A DNA stretch of 38,417 nt from Thiotrichales bacterium (GTDB lineage: Bacteria > Pseudomonadota > Gammaproteobacteria > Francisellales > CACEW01). Numbering within the stretch: the first letter of the stretch is position 1; each line of letters starts with the position of its first letter. Made by a program: the position numbers and the translations under genes. Positions 7,537-16,356 of this stretch are shown in pieces. The notes beneath the pieces are model-generated. The model worked only from the letters and a program-made list of their open reading frames with translations, ran no database searches and was not told where the DNA came from. The stretch spans positions 1 to 38,417 of the forward strand of contig CANJQG010000016.1 of assembly GCA_947476405.1 (NCBI GenBank). The letters are read 5' to 3'.

Positions 7537-9003
7537 TTAACTGGTTTTAATCTGATAATTCGGTGGCTCTTTGGTAATTGCCACATCATGCACATGACTT
7601 TCTTTCACACCGGCAGATGAAATTTTTACAAAGCGCGTCTTGGTCTGTAAGTCAGCCATCGTTGCACAGCCTGTATACCCCATACCTGAACGCAAACCGC
7701 CAATTAACTGATGCACAACCTGAACAATCGAGCCACGACAAGGCACACGCCCTTCAATGCCTTCTGGAACTAACTTATCGCCAGCCGTACCTTCCTGAAA
7801 ATATCGATCACTCGAACCGCGCGTCATCGCGCCAATAGAGCCCATCCCGCGATACACTTTGTAAGTCCGGCCTTCAAATAATTCGACTTCACCCGGAGAC
7901 TCTTCCGTCCCTGCAAAAAGACTGCCAATCATCACGACATCCGCGCCTGCTGCGATGGCTTTTACCACATCACCTGAATAGCGAATGCCCCCATCTGCAA
8001 TGATTTTTACCACACTGTTTTTGCAAGCACGTGCAACCTCAGAAATCGCAGTCAATTGCGGCACACCGACGCCAGCAATGACCCGTGTCGTACAGATGGA
8101 ACCGGGACCAATGCCGACTTTCAAAGCATCTGCACCACAATCCATCAAGGCTTTAGCTGCATCATACGTTGCGATATTACCGGCAATCACATCCACTTTA
8201 TAGTGTTTTTTAATCCATTTAACCCGATCCAGTACGCCCTGAGAATGACCATGCGCGGTATCTACAACCAGAACATCCACCCCTGATTTCACCAAAGCTT
8301 CAACACGTTCTTCAGTATCGCCGCCAGCGCCTACCGCGGCACCGACGCGCAATTGCTCGCTGGGATCCTTACACGCGTGGGGTTTTTCAATCGCTCTCTG
8401 GATATCTTTAACCGTCATCAAGCCACGCAATTCAAAGGCATCATTCACAACCAGAACTTTTTCAATGCGATGCTCATGAAGCAAATGCTGAACTTCAGCC
8501 CGACTGGCGCCCTCTTTCACGGTCACTAATTTTTCTTTCGGCGTCATCACATTGCTAATCGGCTGATTCACATCGGTGACAAAACGAATATCACGACTGG
8601 TTACAATTCCAATCAATTTTTTGCCTCGCACCACAGGGACACCTGAAAAATGATGCTGCTTGATTAAATCCAGCAAAGCGGAAATCGGCATATCGGGCTC
8701 TGCAGTCACCGGATCCTTGATCACACCACTTTCAAATTTTTTGACTTTTCGCACTTCTCGCGCCTGGAGTTGAAGCGGCATATTTTTGTGAATAATCCCG
8801 ATCCCTCCCTCCTGCGCCAAAGCAATCGCCATGCGCGCCTCCGTCACAGTATCCATTGCTGCAGATAAAAAAGGAATATTTAAGCCGATGTTGTACGTCA
8901 AATGAGAAAATAAGCTTACCTCTTTTGGCAAAATCACAGAATGACCCGGCAACAAAAGCACATCATCAAAGGTTAAAGCCTCACCGATTAAACGTTCCTG
9001 CAC
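7537..9003 (-). CDS. guaB: Inosine-5'-monophosphate dehydrogenase
   Basis: GuaB oxidises IMP to XMP, the committed step of GMP synthesis. The start is a GTG at 9003, seven bases after AAGGAG at 9011-9016, giving 488 aa as expected for bacterial IMPDH. The longer frame from 9063 adds 20 residues with no family counterpart. The protein begins with the family's ALTFDDVLLLP, has two CBS domains (about 95-205), the catalytic loop GIGPGSICTTR, and the GMGS and GYTGC motifs of the C-terminal barrel. A possible minus-strand promoter (TGGTCA, 17 bases, TATCAT) lies upstream. It is divergent from gyrA. Confidence 0.97.
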   Translation of the reverse strand: MQERLIGEALTFDDVLLLPGHSVILPKEVSLFSHLTYNIGLNIPFLSAAMDTVTEARMAIALAQEGGIGIIHKNMPLQLQAREVRKVKKFESGVIKDPVTAEPDMPISALLDLIKQHHFSGVPVVRGKKLIGIVTSRDIRFVTDVNQPISNVMTPKEKLVTVKEGASRAEVQHLLHEHRIEKVLVVNDAFELRGLMTVKDIQRAIEKPHACKDPSEQLRVGAAVGAGGDTEERVEALVKSGVDVLVVDTAHGHSQGVLDRVKWIKKHYKVDVIAGNIATYDAAKALMDCGADALKVGIGPGSICTTRVIAGVGVPQLTAISEVARACKNSVVKIIADGGIRYSGDVVKAIAAGADVVMIGSLFAGTEESPGEVELFEGRTYKVYRGMGSIGAMTRGSSDRYFQEGTAGDKLVPEGIEGRVPCRGSIVQVVHQLIGGLRSGMGYTGCATMADLQTKTRFVKISSAGVKESHVHDVAITKEPPNYQIKTS

Positions 9004-9071
9004 TTGAATTCTCCTTTTATGCTGACAGATGACTGCGCTCATGATAGCAAATAAGAGCAGCACTGACCACC

Positions 9072-9101
9072 TTGAATTTCCACTGGCATTCTGTGCATAA
9101 T
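9072..9101 (+). promoter_or_regulatory. Likely gyrA promoter
   Basis: TTGAAT (9072-9077), an 18-base spacer and CATAAT (9096-9101) lie 45 bases before the chosen gyrA ATG. The matches are good but not perfect. It sits in the short guaB-gyrA divergent intergenic region. Confidence 0.45.
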
Positions 9102-9145
9102 CCCATGCTTAGACGAATCACTTGAGAACGCGAGTACACAACACC

Positions 9146-11734
9146 ATGGAATCACCCATCAGCACTGAAGTCATTACCAATGTGAATCTGGAAGACGAAC
9201 TAAAGCAGTCTTATCTCGAATATGCGATGAGTGTGATCGTCGGACGCGCACTTCCTGATGTACGTGATGGCTTAAAACCCGTTCATCGCCGTGTACTCTT
9301 TGCAATGCGCGAGCTCTCCAATGATTGGAATAAAGCTTATAAAAAATCAGCCCGTATCGTCGGGGATGTGATTGGTAAATACCATCCTCATGGCGATACC
9401 GCCGTTTATGACACGATTGTTCGAATGGCGCAAAATTTTTCCATGCGCTATATGCTGGTCGATGGCCAGGGAAACTTCGGCTCAGTCGACGGAGATTCTC
9501 CCGCAGCGATGCGGTATACCGAAATTCGCCTCGCTAAATTTGCGCATGCTTTAATGGAAGACCTGGACAAAGAAACGGTCGACTATGTTCTCAACTATGA
9601 TGAAACCGAACAGATCCCCGCAGTTTTGCCCACCCGCATCCCGAATCTCTTAGTGAATGGAAGTTCTGGAATTGCAGTCGGCATGGCGACCAATATCCCC
9701 CCCCATAATTTGACAGAAGTCATTAACGCCACACTTGCTTTAATGGAAAACCCAAATCTGGATGTCTTAGACTTACTGCAATATATTCCAGGCCCAGACT
9801 TTCCCACAGCCGGCATCATCTATGGTCGTGCAGGTATTTTATCTGCTTATCAAACTGGGCGTGGATCCGTCGTTATTCGCGCTAAAACCCATATTGAAAC
9901 GGATGAACGTAGCGGCAAAGATTCAATCATCGTGACAGAACTGCCCTACCAAGTGAATAAGGCCCGCCTCATCGAAAAAATTGCTGAGCTGGTCAAAGAT
10001 AAAAAAATTGAAGGCATTACCGAACTTCGCGACGAATCGGACAAAGATGGAATGCGCGTGGTCATTGAAGTCCGCCGCGGCGAAATGACCGATGTCTTGC
10101 TGAATAATCTGTATACCCAAACGCAATTGCAAAATTCTTTTGGGATCAATATGGTCGCGCTGGTAGGCCAACAACCGAAAATTCTCAATATTAAAAATAT
10201 CCTGACCGCCTTTATCGAGCATCGCCAGGAAGTCGTCACACGCCGAACCATTTACGACTTGAAAAAAGCCCGTGAACGCGCACATTTATTAGAAGGTCTA
10301 GGCATTGCTTTAAACAATATCGACGAGATGATTGCTTTAATTAAAGCCTCGCGTGAACCGACTCAAGCCAGAGCCGCCTTACTTGGAAAAACCTGGAATC
10401 CCGGCACGGTTGCAAGTCTCCTCGCTAAAACAGGCCTGGATATCGCGCGCCCAGAAGGCCTCATTCATACTTTTGGCCTCCAGGAAGGCAACCAATACCG
10501 CCTCTCTGAAGCACAAGTCGAAGCTATTTTAGAACTTCGCCTACAACGTTTAACCGGCCTAGAACAAGACAAAATTTTTGCAGAATATCAAAACTTACTC
10601 GTACAAATTCAAGCATATTTAAAAATTCTAGGCGATGTAAGCCGTTTATTCGAAGTCATTCGCGAAGATCTAGAAGCCATTAAAGCCGAATTTGGGGACG
10701 AACGTCGCACAAAAATCACAGAATCCAGTGGCGATATCGATATCGAAGACTTAATTCCTGAAACCGATATGGTGGTAACACTCTCTTCTGAAGGCTATGT
10801 CAAATCTCAACCGGTTTCAACCTATGAGGCTCAACGTCGCGGCGGCCGAGGCAAAGCGGCAACGGCCTTAAAAGAAGAAGATTATGTTGCCAAATTAGTG
10901 GTTGCCAGTTCGCATGATTATTTGCTGTGCTTCTCCAACTTAGGTCAAATGTATTGGGCCAAAGTCTATACCCTTCCTCAGGCCAGCCGTAATTCACGCG
11001 GGCGTCCCATCAATAATTTATTGCCCCTTCAGGAAAACGAAAAAATCACGGCTTTGCTGGGTGTGCGTCATTTTGATGACGAACACTTCGTCTTTATGGC
11101 AACCGAACAAGGCGTCGTTAAAAAAACGGCTCTGTCTGCATTTTCTCGACCCAGAACCAATGGAATTCGGGCAGTTGAACTGGATGAAGGCGATCAATTG
11201 ATCAATGTCGTTCTCACCAATGGCACGCGTGAAATCATGCTATTCTCCAACGAAGGCAAGGCCGTCCGCTTTAACGAAGGCGATGTTCGCCCTACCGGCC
11301 GCTCTTCACGTGGGGTGCGTGGCATCACGTTAAAACCTAAACAAAAAGTGGTTTCCCTGATCGCGGTAGTGGAAGAAAACATTGACATTCTCACCGCCAC
11401 GGAAAACGGCTATGGCAAACGCACGGCCGCCAGTGAATATCGGCTCACCTCCCGTGGCGCACAAGGGGTCATCTCGATTCAAACCTCAGACCGCAATGGG
11501 GGCGTCGTCGGTGCAATTGCAGTGACCACGGCCGATGAAATCATGCTTATTACCAACGGCGGCGTTTTAGTGCGCACCCGGGTCAGTGAAGTCTCTCAAA
11601 TTGGTCGAGCAACCCAAGGCGTGCGCTTAATTAATCTCGGAAAAGGTGAAAAATTAGTGAGCCTGGAACGCGTTGATCCGCTTGAAGCAGTTGATGCAGA
11701 TATCGAAATCATTGAAGAGCCTATTGTTGAATGA
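9146..11734 (+). CDS. gyrA: DNA gyrase subunit A
   Basis: GyrA is the DNA-breaking and rejoining subunit of gyrase. The ATG at 9146 gives 862 aa and aligns with the E. coli N-terminus (VNLEDELKQSYLEYAMSV). The upstream in-frame TTG at 9122 is less likely. The catalytic tyrosine is in AMRYTEIRLA (about residue 124). The quinolone region reads HPHGDTAVYDTIVR, with Thr at the E. coli Ser83 position, a residue that is natural in several gammaproteobacteria, and Asp at position 87. The C-terminal domain carries the GyrA box QRRGGRG needed for DNA wrapping and ends in an acidic tail. Its stop overlaps the cmk start by four bases (ATGA). Confidence 0.98.
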   Translation: MESPISTEVITNVNLEDELKQSYLEYAMSVIVGRALPDVRDGLKPVHRRVLFAMRELSNDWNKAYKKSARIVGDVIGKYHPHGDTAVYDTIVRMAQNFSMRYMLVDGQGNFGSVDGDSPAAMRYTEIRLAKFAHALMEDLDKETVDYVLNYDETEQIPAVLPTRIPNLLVNGSSGIAVGMATNIPPHNLTEVINATLALMENPNLDVLDLLQYIPGPDFPTAGIIYGRAGILSAYQTGRGSVVIRAKTHIETDERSGKDSIIVTELPYQVNKARLIEKIAELVKDKKIEGITELRDESDKDGMRVVIEVRRGEMTDVLLNNLYTQTQLQNSFGINMVALVGQQPKILNIKNILTAFIEHRQEVVTRRTIYDLKKARERAHLLEGLGIALNNIDEMIALIKASREPTQARAALLGKTWNPGTVASLLAKTGLDIARPEGLIHTFGLQEGNQYRLSEAQVEAILELRLQRLTGLEQDKIFAEYQNLLVQIQAYLKILGDVSRLFEVIREDLEAIKAEFGDERRTKITESSGDIDIEDLIPETDMVVTLSSEGYVKSQPVSTYEAQRRGGRGKAATALKEEDYVAKLVVASSHDYLLCFSNLGQMYWAKVYTLPQASRNSRGRPINNLLPLQENEKITALLGVRHFDDEHFVFMATEQGVVKKTALSAFSRPRTNGIRAVELDEGDQLINVVLTNGTREIMLFSNEGKAVRFNEGDVRPTGRSSRGVRGITLKPKQKVVSLIAVVEENIDILTATENGYGKRTAASEYRLTSRGAQGVISIQTSDRNGGVVGAIAVTTADEIMLITNGGVLVRTRVSEVSQIGRATQGVRLINLGKGEKLVSLERVDPLEAVDADIEIIEEPIVE

Positions 11735-12387
11735 TCCACAATAAACAAATCATTACGATTGATGGACCAAGTGGCGTAGGGAAAGGCACACTCGCCCAGC
11801 TTCTGGCGAAAAAATTAGGCTGGCATTTTCTGGATAGTGGCGCCCTATATCGCATTACCGCGTATGCTGCCCTGCAAAAAAAAATTCCATTAGATGATGT
11901 CCCCGCCCTCTGTCATGTCGCCCAAAATCTAAAGGTCCAATTTATCGACCAAAAAATCCTATTTGAAGGCGCAGATATTCAAAGCCAAATTCGCCAGGAA
12001 GAAATAGGCCTCACCGCCTCCAAAATCGGGGCGCATCAAGCGCTCAGAGATGCACTCTATCAGCTGCAACGCGCCTTTCTAAAAGGACCCGGCCTCGTCG
12101 CAGATGGCCGAGATATGGGCACCGCAATCTTCCCCGAAGCCCAATTTAAATTCTTTTTAACCGCCCAGGATGAAGAACGTGCACAGCGCCGTTTTTTACA
12201 ACTAAAAAACGCCGGAACCTCCGCCAATCTGGCTGAAATTTTATATGAAATTAAAGCCCGTGACGAACGAGACCGCACACGAACGGCCAGCCCCTTAAAG
12301 CCAGCGGGGGACGCCATTCAAATTGACACATCGCACTTATCCATTGAGCAAGTCCTTGAAAAAGTTTTGCTGATTTGCAATCTATAA
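11731..12387 (+). CDS. cmk: Cytidylate kinase
   Basis: Cmk phosphorylates CMP and dCMP to their diphosphates. The 218-aa protein has P-loop GPSGVGKGT (about 10-18), DGRDMGTAIFP, and the lid-region RDERDRTRTASPL followed by DAIQIDTS, all typical of the family. The start overlaps the gyrA stop (ATGA), indicating translational coupling. In most gammaproteobacteria serC and aroA lie between gyrA and cmk. Here they are missing. Confidence 0.97.
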   Translation: MIHNKQIITIDGPSGVGKGTLAQLLAKKLGWHFLDSGALYRITAYAALQKKIPLDDVPALCHVAQNLKVQFIDQKILFEGADIQSQIRQEEIGLTASKIGAHQALRDALYQLQRAFLKGPGLVADGRDMGTAIFPEAQFKFFLTAQDEERAQRRFLQLKNAGTSANLAEILYEIKARDERDRTRTASPLKPAGDAIQIDTSHLSIEQVLEKVLLICNL

Positions 12388-12403
12388 AAATCCGTGTTAG
12401 AAT
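12375..12403 (+). promoter_or_regulatory. rpsA promoter
   Basis: TTGCAA (12375-12380), a 17-base spacer and TAGAAT (12398-12403), preceded by an extended -10 TGT. It straddles the end of cmk, so rpsA can be transcribed strongly on its own. Confidence 0.6.
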
Positions 12404-12415
12404 TGGCGATCTTTT

Positions 12416-12460
12416 ACGCGCATTGCGTGAAGGCGGGGTGCTTCCATGCCCACTGGCATG
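12416..12460 (+). promoter_or_regulatory. Structured rpsA leader with two hairpins
   Basis: ACGC/GCGT (12416-12419 with 12425-12428) and CATGCC/GGCATG (12445-12450 with 12455-12460, four-base loop) form two consecutive hairpins in the untranslated leader. Structured rpsA leaders in gammaproteobacteria are known to mediate autogenous control by S1. Applying that here is inference. Confidence 0.4.
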
Positions 12461-12493
12461 AGAAGTCATATTAACGAACAAGGTAGTTTAAAC

Positions 12494-14167
12494 ATGTTAC
12501 AAAGTTTTGCTGAACTCTTAGACGAAAGCATGAAAGGCTTTCAAATGCAGGAAGGAACGCTCGTCCAGGGCACCATTATTCGAATCGAAAATGGCTATGT
12601 TCTTGTTGATGCAGGATTAAAATCCGAAGCGGTAATTCCAGCCGACCAATTTAAAAATAAAGATGGCGAAATCACGATTCAAGTGGGCGACATTGTAGAA
12701 GTGGCACTCGATGCCATCGAAGATAATACAGGCGAAACACGTCTGTCGAGAGAAAAAGCAAAACGCCTAGAAGTGTGGCGTCGTTTAGAACAAGCTTGTG
12801 AAAAACAAGAAACCGTTGAAGGGATCATTGTGGCACGCGTTAAAGGCGGCTTTACTGTGGATCTCGAAACGATTCGTGCTTTCTTACCGGCTTCCTTGTT
12901 AGATACCCGTCCTTTGAAAGAAACAGCGCATCTCGAAAACAAACCACTTGATTTCAAAGTCATTAAAATTGACATTAAACGTAATAATATCGTGGTGTCT
13001 CGTCGTGCAGTCATCGAACAAGAAGGCAGCGCAGAACGCGAAGCCCTGCTCGAAAATCTACACGAAGGTCAACATATTAAAGGCGTGGTTAAAAATCTCA
13101 CCGATTACGGCGCATTTATTGATTTGGGCGGCATTGATGGTCTGCTCCACATTACCGACATGTCCTGGAAACGCATCAAACATCCGAGTGAAATGGTTCA
13201 AGTCGGCGATGAAGTCGATGTTGTTATCCTCAAGTTTGAACGTGAAAAAAGCCGTGTCTCTCTCGGCATGAAACAATTGGCGGGCGATCCTTGGGTCAAC
13301 TTCACCGAACGTTTCCCAGAAGGTCAGCGCATCAAAGGGGTTGTCACCAATATTGCTGATTATGGCTGTTTTGTTGAAATCGCTGATGGAATCGAAGGCT
13401 TGGTTCATGTGTCCGAAATGGATTGGACCAACAAAAACGTCAACCCTTCTAAAATCGTGACTTTGGGTCAAGAAGTCGATGTCATGGTCTTGGATGTGGA
13501 TCCAGAACGTCGTCGTATTTCTTTAGGCCTGAAACAGTGTCAAGAAAACCCATGGAATGGCTTCTCTGCGAAATTCCAGAAAGGGGATAACGTCGTTGGA
13601 ACCATCAAATCTATCACCGATTTCGGTGTGTTTATTGGCTTAGAAGGCAGCATTGACGGCCTGATTCATCTCTCCGATTTATCCTGGAGTCAAAGTGGTG
13701 AAGAAGCGGTACAACAGTACAAGAAAGGTGATTCCGTCACTGCAGTGGTTTTGGCCATTGATGTAGAACGTGAACGTATTTCTTTAGGGATCAAACAATT
13801 AGAAAGCGATCCACATGGTGACTTCCTAACACAAACGACCAAAGGCACCGTTGTCAAAGGCACCGTGACTGAAGTCGATGAAAAAGGCGCTACTGTTGAT
13901 TTGGGCGAAGACAAACTCGGTTATATTAAAGCCTCCGAAGCGGCTGTTGAAAAAACAACAGATGCACGAAAAGTCTTTAAAGTAGGCGATAGTGTCGAGG
14001 CGGCCTTTGTCAATATCGATCGTAAAAACAATATGATCAATTTGTCAGTGCGCGCACTCACAGAGCAATCACACAAAGATGTCAAGGAAATGCTGAAAAA
14101 TCAAGAATCTCAGCCTTCCAACACCTTTGGCGATCTGCTGAAAGAGAAGCTTGCTAACAAAGAGTAA
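12494..14167 (+). CDS. rpsA: 30S ribosomal protein S1
   Basis: S1 binds mRNA and helps load it on the 30S subunit. From ATG 12494 the protein is 557 aa, the same length as E. coli S1, and begins MLQSFAELLDES. The longer frame from 12446 adds an unrelated leader. Six S1/OB repeats can be followed. The canonical repeats carry patterns such as VKNLTDYGAFIDLGGIDGLLH, VTNIADYGCFVEI and IKSITDFGVFIGLEGSIDGL, each followed by RISLG-type ends. AAGG lies about ten bases upstream. The ihfB gene that often follows rpsA is absent. A strong terminator follows instead. Confidence 0.98.
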   Translation: MLQSFAELLDESMKGFQMQEGTLVQGTIIRIENGYVLVDAGLKSEAVIPADQFKNKDGEITIQVGDIVEVALDAIEDNTGETRLSREKAKRLEVWRRLEQACEKQETVEGIIVARVKGGFTVDLETIRAFLPASLLDTRPLKETAHLENKPLDFKVIKIDIKRNNIVVSRRAVIEQEGSAEREALLENLHEGQHIKGVVKNLTDYGAFIDLGGIDGLLHITDMSWKRIKHPSEMVQVGDEVDVVILKFEREKSRVSLGMKQLAGDPWVNFTERFPEGQRIKGVVTNIADYGCFVEIADGIEGLVHVSEMDWTNKNVNPSKIVTLGQEVDVMVLDVDPERRRISLGLKQCQENPWNGFSAKFQKGDNVVGTIKSITDFGVFIGLEGSIDGLIHLSDLSWSQSGEEAVQQYKKGDSVTAVVLAIDVERERISLGIKQLESDPHGDFLTQTTKGTVVKGTVTEVDEKGATVDLGEDKLGYIKASEAAVEKTTDARKVFKVGDSVEAAFVNIDRKNNMINLSVRALTEQSHKDVKEMLKNQESQPSNTFGDLLKEKLANKE

Positions 14168-14185
14168 GGTTTTCCCCTTACCCCA

Positions 14186-14218
14186 CCCTCTCCCTTGAGC
14201 CAAAGGGAGAGGGGTTTT
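14186..14218 (+). terminator. Rho-independent terminator after rpsA
   Basis: An exact 11-base stem CCCTCTCCCTT (14186-14196) / AAGGGAGAGGG (14203-14213) with a six-base loop is followed by TTTT. It is 18 bases after the rpsA stop. CCCTCTCCC-type hairpins recur widely in bacterial genomes and may be a dispersed repeat used here as a terminator. Confidence 0.8.
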
Positions 14219-14231
14219 ATGTGGAGAAATC

Positions 14232-14951
14232 ATGCAACAAGCGATGGTCAAAGTTAATTTTTTTGATGCAATTAAAAAAGCACTACTTTTAGTCCGTTTG
14301 AGTTTTCGTGGCACTTTTATTTATGCCTTTATTGTTTCATTGATTAATCAACTCTTAGCTTTTGGAATTAACAGCACGTGTACCATTGACGGAGATAAAA
14401 TCTCGATCAATTCTCCCAGTCTTTTTATTTTATATTTAGGCCTGCTTTTCTTAGCGATGCTTTTTGGAAACTCCTTTATTCTCGTCTGCCAAAATGCGCT
14501 GCTCGCCAAGAAACCCCTCAGTTTCAAGCTTGCACTTCAAGCTATTTTAGACCGCTTTCCTGCCATTTTACTCTCAGGCATCGCCTTCTGGCTGCTCGCC
14601 TTTATGGGCATGGGCCTCTATCTTCTTCCTGGAATTTTAATTCTAACTCTCTTTTATGTTTATCTTCCCAGCTTGATCTTCGCTCACAAAAAAGCCTTTG
14701 AATCCTGGTCCTACAGTTTTTCCCTCATCAAAAAGCATTTCTTTTCAACGATGGGATTAGTCTTAATTAGTTTGATTTTACTCTGGATTCCGCGTAGCAT
14801 CATCGCCGCACTGGGTGATAATTTCAATGATTCCAACACCTATTTTGGTCTTGAAATCACAGGGATGATTTTATTAGTCGCCCTCATCTTGCTGCTGATG
14901 AACGCCCTCAATCTCATCTGGTTTTATCTGCTTCATCAGAATAAACAGTAA
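14232..14951 (+). CDS. Six-helix integral membrane protein, YciC-like
   Basis: This 239-aa protein is almost wholly hydrophobic with about six membrane segments (roughly 22-42, 65-90, 112-135, 138-158, 180-200, 212-234). The pattern, with a GLYLLPGILILTLFYVYLP segment followed by a conserved-looking FESWSYSFSLIKKHF stretch, resembles YciC/UPF0259 and related inner-membrane proteins. The match is by layout, not by a diagnostic motif. GGAG lies five bases before the ATG. It follows the rpsA terminator and converges with the DM9 gene, three bases apart. Function unknown. Confidence 0.75.
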   Translation: MQQAMVKVNFFDAIKKALLLVRLSFRGTFIYAFIVSLINQLLAFGINSTCTIDGDKISINSPSLFILYLGLLFLAMLFGNSFILVCQNALLAKKPLSFKLALQAILDRFPAILLSGIAFWLLAFMGMGLYLLPGILILTLFYVYLPSLIFAHKKAFESWSYSFSLIKKHFFSTMGLVLISLILLWIPRSIIAALGDNFNDSNTYFGLEITGMILLVALILLLMNALNLIWFYLLHQNKQ

Positions 14952-14954
14952 TCT

Positions 14955-15785
14955 TCAAGGCTGACGGGTCAGCAAGATTTGATAGATGGGCCAATTAGCC
15001 TCATAGGCTCCGACAGCAATAAAACAAGTATTATTCGCGCCTTTCCCCACAAAATACAGTCCATTAATATTCGCACGACAAATATACGTATCACTGCCAT
15101 TATCTTGCCCACCCACTAATGCCAGCGCATTATACAAAGGCTCAGGCTGACTTCTGGATTCCGGCATCACAGGCCCCGGCCCCATCATAGAAGAATCCAG
15201 AGCGGGTCCCCAGCGATAAATCGGCCGATTTTGAGACGCATTTTTAACTTGATCACCCGCAATCCAAGCGCCTGTGACATTACTAGTCAACACCGCATAA
15301 TCAGGCTGCAAATAAGCCTGTCCGGAATAAGTAATCACACAACCTTTCGGCATCACTACGCCTGGAATCATGATGCTATTATTCAATGGATACCCACTTC
15401 CATTAGAATTGGAATAAAGTGCCTGACAAATATAAAGCGGCTTCCCCATATTTTCCACCGCCACAAAGGCATGAGCCGGAATTTGATGATCACTCACATC
15501 CACCCACTTAAACTGCTTCGCATTCGTATTGCCATACTGTGCAATCTGTTGCTTCAAAATCTGAGACTGCCCTTGCATCGCCTGAAAACTCTGACTCACC
15601 GTCGTTAAGCTCTGCTGCGCTGCTTTGATTTGCTGATTCAACTGATTAAGCTGCGCCTGCAAAACACTCATCGAAGCCGAAGTCGCCACCTGATCAGCCT
15701 GCCCCAAAATAGGCAGAACACTGAAAAGGCCAATTGCGATTGTTTTTTGCATAAGATTCACTTTTTTAGTTAAAGCGCTATTCAT
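14955..15785 (-). CDS. Exported protein with coiled coil and two DM9-like repeats
   Basis: This is a 276-aa protein. The N-terminus has basic residues and a hydrophobic segment (about 13-27) ending GQA-DQ, a probable signal peptide. An internal ATG at residue 12 (15752) is an equally possible start. A Gln-rich coiled coil (about 40-85) follows. Two C-terminal repeats resemble DM9/DUF3421 domains. The first (about 95-175) contains IPAHAFVAVENMGKPLYICQ and ends YAVLT. The second (about 215-276) contains ALALVGGQDNGSDTYICRA and ends YQILLT. DM9 proteins are best known from insects and bivalves, where some bind carbohydrate. A sugar-binding surface or secreted role is inference. Confidence 0.75.
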   Translation of the reverse strand: MNSALTKKVNLMQKTIAIGLFSVLPILGQADQVATSASMSVLQAQLNQLNQQIKAAQQSLTTVSQSFQAMQGQSQILKQQIAQYGNTNAKQFKWVDVSDHQIPAHAFVAVENMGKPLYICQALYSNSNGSGYPLNNSIMIPGVVMPKGCVITYSGQAYLQPDYAVLTSNVTGAWIAGDQVKNASQNRPIYRWGPALDSSMMGPGPVMPESRSQPEPLYNALALVGGQDNGSDTYICRANINGLYFVGKGANNTCFIAVGAYEANWPIYQILLTRQP

Positions 15786-15816
15786 ATATTATAAACATTT
15801 CATTCTTATTTCCAGC

Positions 15817-16278
15817 TTAGGACCTCGGAGTCCTCGGCGTAAAAGCGCCTGCGCCACTTCCCCCTGATGCACTAAGAAATGCGGCGGAAGAAGCTGCATG
15901 AGCTTTATGAGGAGTTGGCCTTACAACCCTATCTTTCTGACCAGAAGCAGCTGGTTTAGGACATTGATAACGCTGGACGAATTCATTCAAATCTCGAACT
16001 TTATCAACCATAAAATAGCCGTCAATTCTGCTACACAAACTGACTAAACTTCTTTTATTTGATTTGTAATCTTCTCTCAAAGACTCACCAATATCAGGCT
16101 CTTTTATCAACCAATCATATCCATCTTGTGCCAACTTTAAAAACTGAACTACAGAACTCTCACTATGCGCACTCTTTTTCTGAAAGCCTTCAACATGAGG
16201 CAAAAATGTTGCCTCAATCCTTTGCAACTCATCGAGAGCACGAATGGCATTCGTTACTATTTGTGTATGATCTAGCAT
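15817..16278 (-). CDS. Small protein of unknown function with a low-complexity tail
   Basis: The start is ATG 16278 (153 aa), eight bases after AAGGA. A TTG two codons upstream is open but badly placed. Residues 1-105 are mixed and probably helical (RALDELQRIEATF, SVVQFLKLAQDGYDWL). The last 45 residues are a basic, Ala/Ser/Gly/Pro-rich tail ending TPRTPRS. No signal peptide or membrane segment is present, and no family is recognised. Short helical proteins with flexible tails are common among type IV effectors in host-associated gammaproteobacteria, which makes this a weak candidate. It is divergent from cydA across a region holding a Fur-box-like site. Confidence 0.7.
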   Translation of the reverse strand: MLDHTQIVTNAIRALDELQRIEATFLPHVEGFQKKSAHSESSVVQFLKLAQDGYDWLIKEPDIGESLREDYKSNKRSLVSLCSRIDGYFMVDKVRDLNEFVQRYQCPKPAASGQKDRVVRPTPHKAHAASSAAFLSASGGSGAGAFTPRTPRS

Positions 16279-16301
16279 GGTCAAAATCCTTATTTTTATT
16301 T

Positions 16302-16330
16302 ATATTATCATCATACCACAATCGAGACAA
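16302..16330 (-). promoter_or_regulatory. Possible promoter of the 153-aa protein gene
   Basis: On the minus strand TTGTCT (16330-16325) and TAATAT (16307-16302) have a 17-base spacer. Each hexamer matches four of six consensus bases. Confidence 0.3.
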
Positions 16331-16356
16331 AATTGCACGTGGCGCGGAATTATTTT

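Noticed and set aside
9004..9063. Upstream extension of guaB
   Set aside because: A perfect AAGGAG sits inside this stretch and serves the GTG at 9003. The added residues do not resemble IMPDH.
9380..9430. Thr at the gyrA quinolone position as a resistance mutation
   Set aside because: Thr is the natural residue in several gammaproteobacteria, so it cannot be called an acquired mutation from sequence alone.
9923..10285. Long minus-strand open frames inside gyrA
   Set aside because: They are antisense shadows of a highly conserved gene, with no ribosome-binding site or family resemblance.
12446..12493. Upstream extension of rpsA from an earlier ATG
   Set aside because: The extra 16 residues have no counterpart in S1 and lie over the leader hairpin. 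ATG 12494 gives the exact family N-terminus and length.
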